Assembly (NCBI RefSeq): GCF_900109355.1
Contig: NZ_FOBF01000001.1
Coordinates: 1 to 64,000 of the forward strand
Length of the DNA: 64,000 bases
From: Nonomuraea pusilla
GTDB taxonomy: Bacteria > Actinomycetota > Actinomycetes > Streptosporangiales > Streptosporangiaceae
Reading direction: 5' to 3'
Position 1 is the first letter of the stretch. The number at the start of each line of letters is the position of its first letter. The notes beneath the pieces were generated by a model. That model searched no databases, was not told the DNA's origin, and saw only the letters and a program-made list of their open reading frames with translations. Made by a program: the position numbers and the translations under genes. Positions 63,012 through 64,000 of the stretch are shown here, in pieces.

Positions 63012-63599
63012 ATGAGCAAGCGATTCCTCGCCGTCGCGGCCGTGGCCGCGGCGGCGCTCGTCGGTATGTCCACCGCCGCGTCCGTCCCCGCGTCCGCCGC
63101 CCCCGCCCAGCAGCTGAAGCTCCGCAACGGCCTGACCCTCTACATCCCGATCCAGTGGGTCGTGCACGGTGGCGGCACCGACTGGGTCCGCGTGGTGACG
63201 GGCAAGTGCGCGCACCCCGAGGACGGCTACGGCGGGTCGGAGTGCGACAGCTTCTGGATCCTCGGGCCGAAGGCCATCAAGGTCGGCAACGAGGCGTTCT
63301 CTCCCTACACGGGCGAGAAGCCGTACTACCCCGCCACCGACGTGCAGATGTGCCCGTTCAACCACAAGTGGGGTGAGGTCATCGGCCCGAAGGGCACCAG
63401 GGGCCTGCGCCAGGTCGGCCCCGGGCACAAGGCGGCCTACCGCGAGTGGAAGTCCACCTGCGTCAGCTACTCGAACGGCGCGGTGAAGGCGCGCTTCACG
63501 CAGCGCGAGTGGTACCTGCCGAAGTCGAAGATCCTCGTCGTGGACCAGTGGAACACGCCGGGACTGCCGGACACCCTCAAGTACGCCGACTGGATGTGA
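63012..63599 (+). CDS. Small secreted protein of unknown function
   Basis: A 195-residue protein. The signal peptide (residues 1-29, ending ASAA) is followed by a folded domain with about four cysteines (CAHPEDGYGGSEC, MCPFNH, STCVSYSN), likely two disulfides, and many Trp/Tyr residues. No enzyme motif was seen. It has no ribosome site but a TACGTT box six bases upstream. It lies between otsB and the convergent otsA but shows no sign of a metabolic role. Function unknown. Confidence 0.82.
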   Translation: MSKRFLAVAAVAAAALVGMSTAASVPASAAPAQQLKLRNGLTLYIPIQWVVHGGGTDWVRVVTGKCAHPEDGYGGSECDSFWILGPKAIKVGNEAFSPYTGEKPYYPATDVQMCPFNHKWGEVIGPKGTRGLRQVGPGHKAAYREWKSTCVSYSNGAVKARFTQREWYLPKSKILVVDQWNTPGLPDTLKYADWM

Positions 63600-63603
63600 C
63601 GTG

Positions 63604-64000
63604 CTAGCCGAGCGCGTCGAGCTGGGCGGCGAGCCACCTGTCGGGCGGCAGGGCGGTGGCCGCCTCGCGCAGCCTCTCGCCGCGCCGCCTGCGCTCGTCC
63701 TCCGGCATGACCAGCGCCCGGTGCAGGGCGGCGGCGGTGCCGGTGACGTCGTACGGGTTGACCAGCAGCGCGTGCGGCCCCAGCTCGGCCGCCGCGCCGG
63801 CCTCCCGCGACAGCACCAGCGCGCAGCGCGGGGACAGGATCGGGCCCTCCTTCGCCACCAGGTTCATGCCGTCGCGGATCGGGTTCACCAGCAGCACGTC
63901 GGCCATCCGGTAAGCCGCCAGCGAGCGCGGGTAGTCGTCGTTGACGTTGAGGATCAGAGGGTCCCAGTCCTCGGTGGCGTACTCGTCCTCGATCTCCTTG
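63604..64000 (-). CDS. otsA: Trehalose-6-phosphate synthase, 5' part beyond window
   Basis: Only the C-terminal 132 codons are visible. YPRSLAAYRMADVLLVNPIRDGMNLVAKEG, in parts (YPRSLAAYRMADVLLVNP; RDGMNLVAKEG), is the OtsA donor-binding region. LSREAGAAAELGPHALLVNPYDV follows, the usual GT20 end. The enzyme joins UDP-glucose (or GDP-glucose) to glucose-6-phosphate. It converges on the small secreted protein and otsB; only five bases separate the stops at 63599 and 63604. Confidence 0.93.
   Translation of the reverse strand, partial: KEIEDEYATEDWDPLILNVNDDYPRSLAAYRMADVLLVNPIRDGMNLVAKEGPILSPRCALVLSREAGAAAELGPHALLVNPYDVTGTAAALHRALVMPEDERRRRGERLREAATALPPDRWLAAQLDALG

Overview
The window is very GC-rich DNA. 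Starts are GTG or ATG, often with GGAGG-type ribosome sites or with a TANNNT box 6-7 bases before the start codon, as in leaderless actinobacterial genes. Gene content (SepF, DUF3263, DUF1707, CtpE-type P-ATPase, mycosin-like protease, trehalose-phosphate genes, DUF3494/DUF4082 surface proteins) points to a filamentous actinomycete. A Streptosporangiales member such as Nonomuraea is my inference. No tRNA, rRNA, CRISPR array or replication origin was seen.

Positions 1-36.4 kb are an exopolysaccharide and cell-surface locus. It carries a nucleotide-sugar dehydrogenase (cut by the window start), a sulfotransferase and a large GT-C-like membrane protein. After an insertion-sequence scar (5.68-7.54 kb) come two divergent DUF3494 surface proteins, a WecE/WecD pair for an amino-acetyl deoxysugar, a GT2/GtrA pair, RmlA and RmlB, two methyltransferases, a polysaccharide deacetylase-like protein, two GT4 glycosyltransferases, Wzx-like and Wzy-like membrane proteins, two SDR sugar epimerases, a WecA-type initiating transferase, a Wzc-type tyrosine kinase and a Wzb-type phosphatase. 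A DUF4012 protein and an LPFTG wall-anchored protein close the block. The parts for a Wzx/Wzy-type, possibly sulfated, deoxyaminosugar polymer are present. The most unusual gene is at 18.0-21.9 kb. It encodes a 1287-residue protein that starts like a class A penicillin-binding protein whose glycosyltransferase has lost its catalytic motif. The transpeptidase is replaced by an N,N-dimethylformamidase-beta-like domain, an Ig-like domain and two DUF4082 modules.

Positions 36.7-46.9 kb are mostly housekeeping: a PhzF-family protein, a SepF paralogue, a two-TM hypothetical protein, argS, a CtpE-type P-ATPase overlapping argS, plsX, a DUF1707 protein and a KamA-family radical SAM aminomutase.

Positions 47.2-51.5 kb hold an 841-residue secreted low-complexity protein with a 57-residue (171-bp) tandem repeat. 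It is followed by about 1.5 kb with no convincing gene but three different tandem-repeat families (about 155 bp, 11 bp, 31 bp), then a tiny 57-codon gene.

Positions 51.5-64 kb hold an ABC polysaccharide/teichoic-acid exporter (ATPase plus permease), a five-gene peptide ABC importer operon with an intercistronic hairpin and a strong terminator, a mycosin-like protease, a SAM hydroxide adenosyltransferase family protein, a DUF3263 protein, otsB, a small secreted protein from a leaderless promoter, and the 3' part of otsA.
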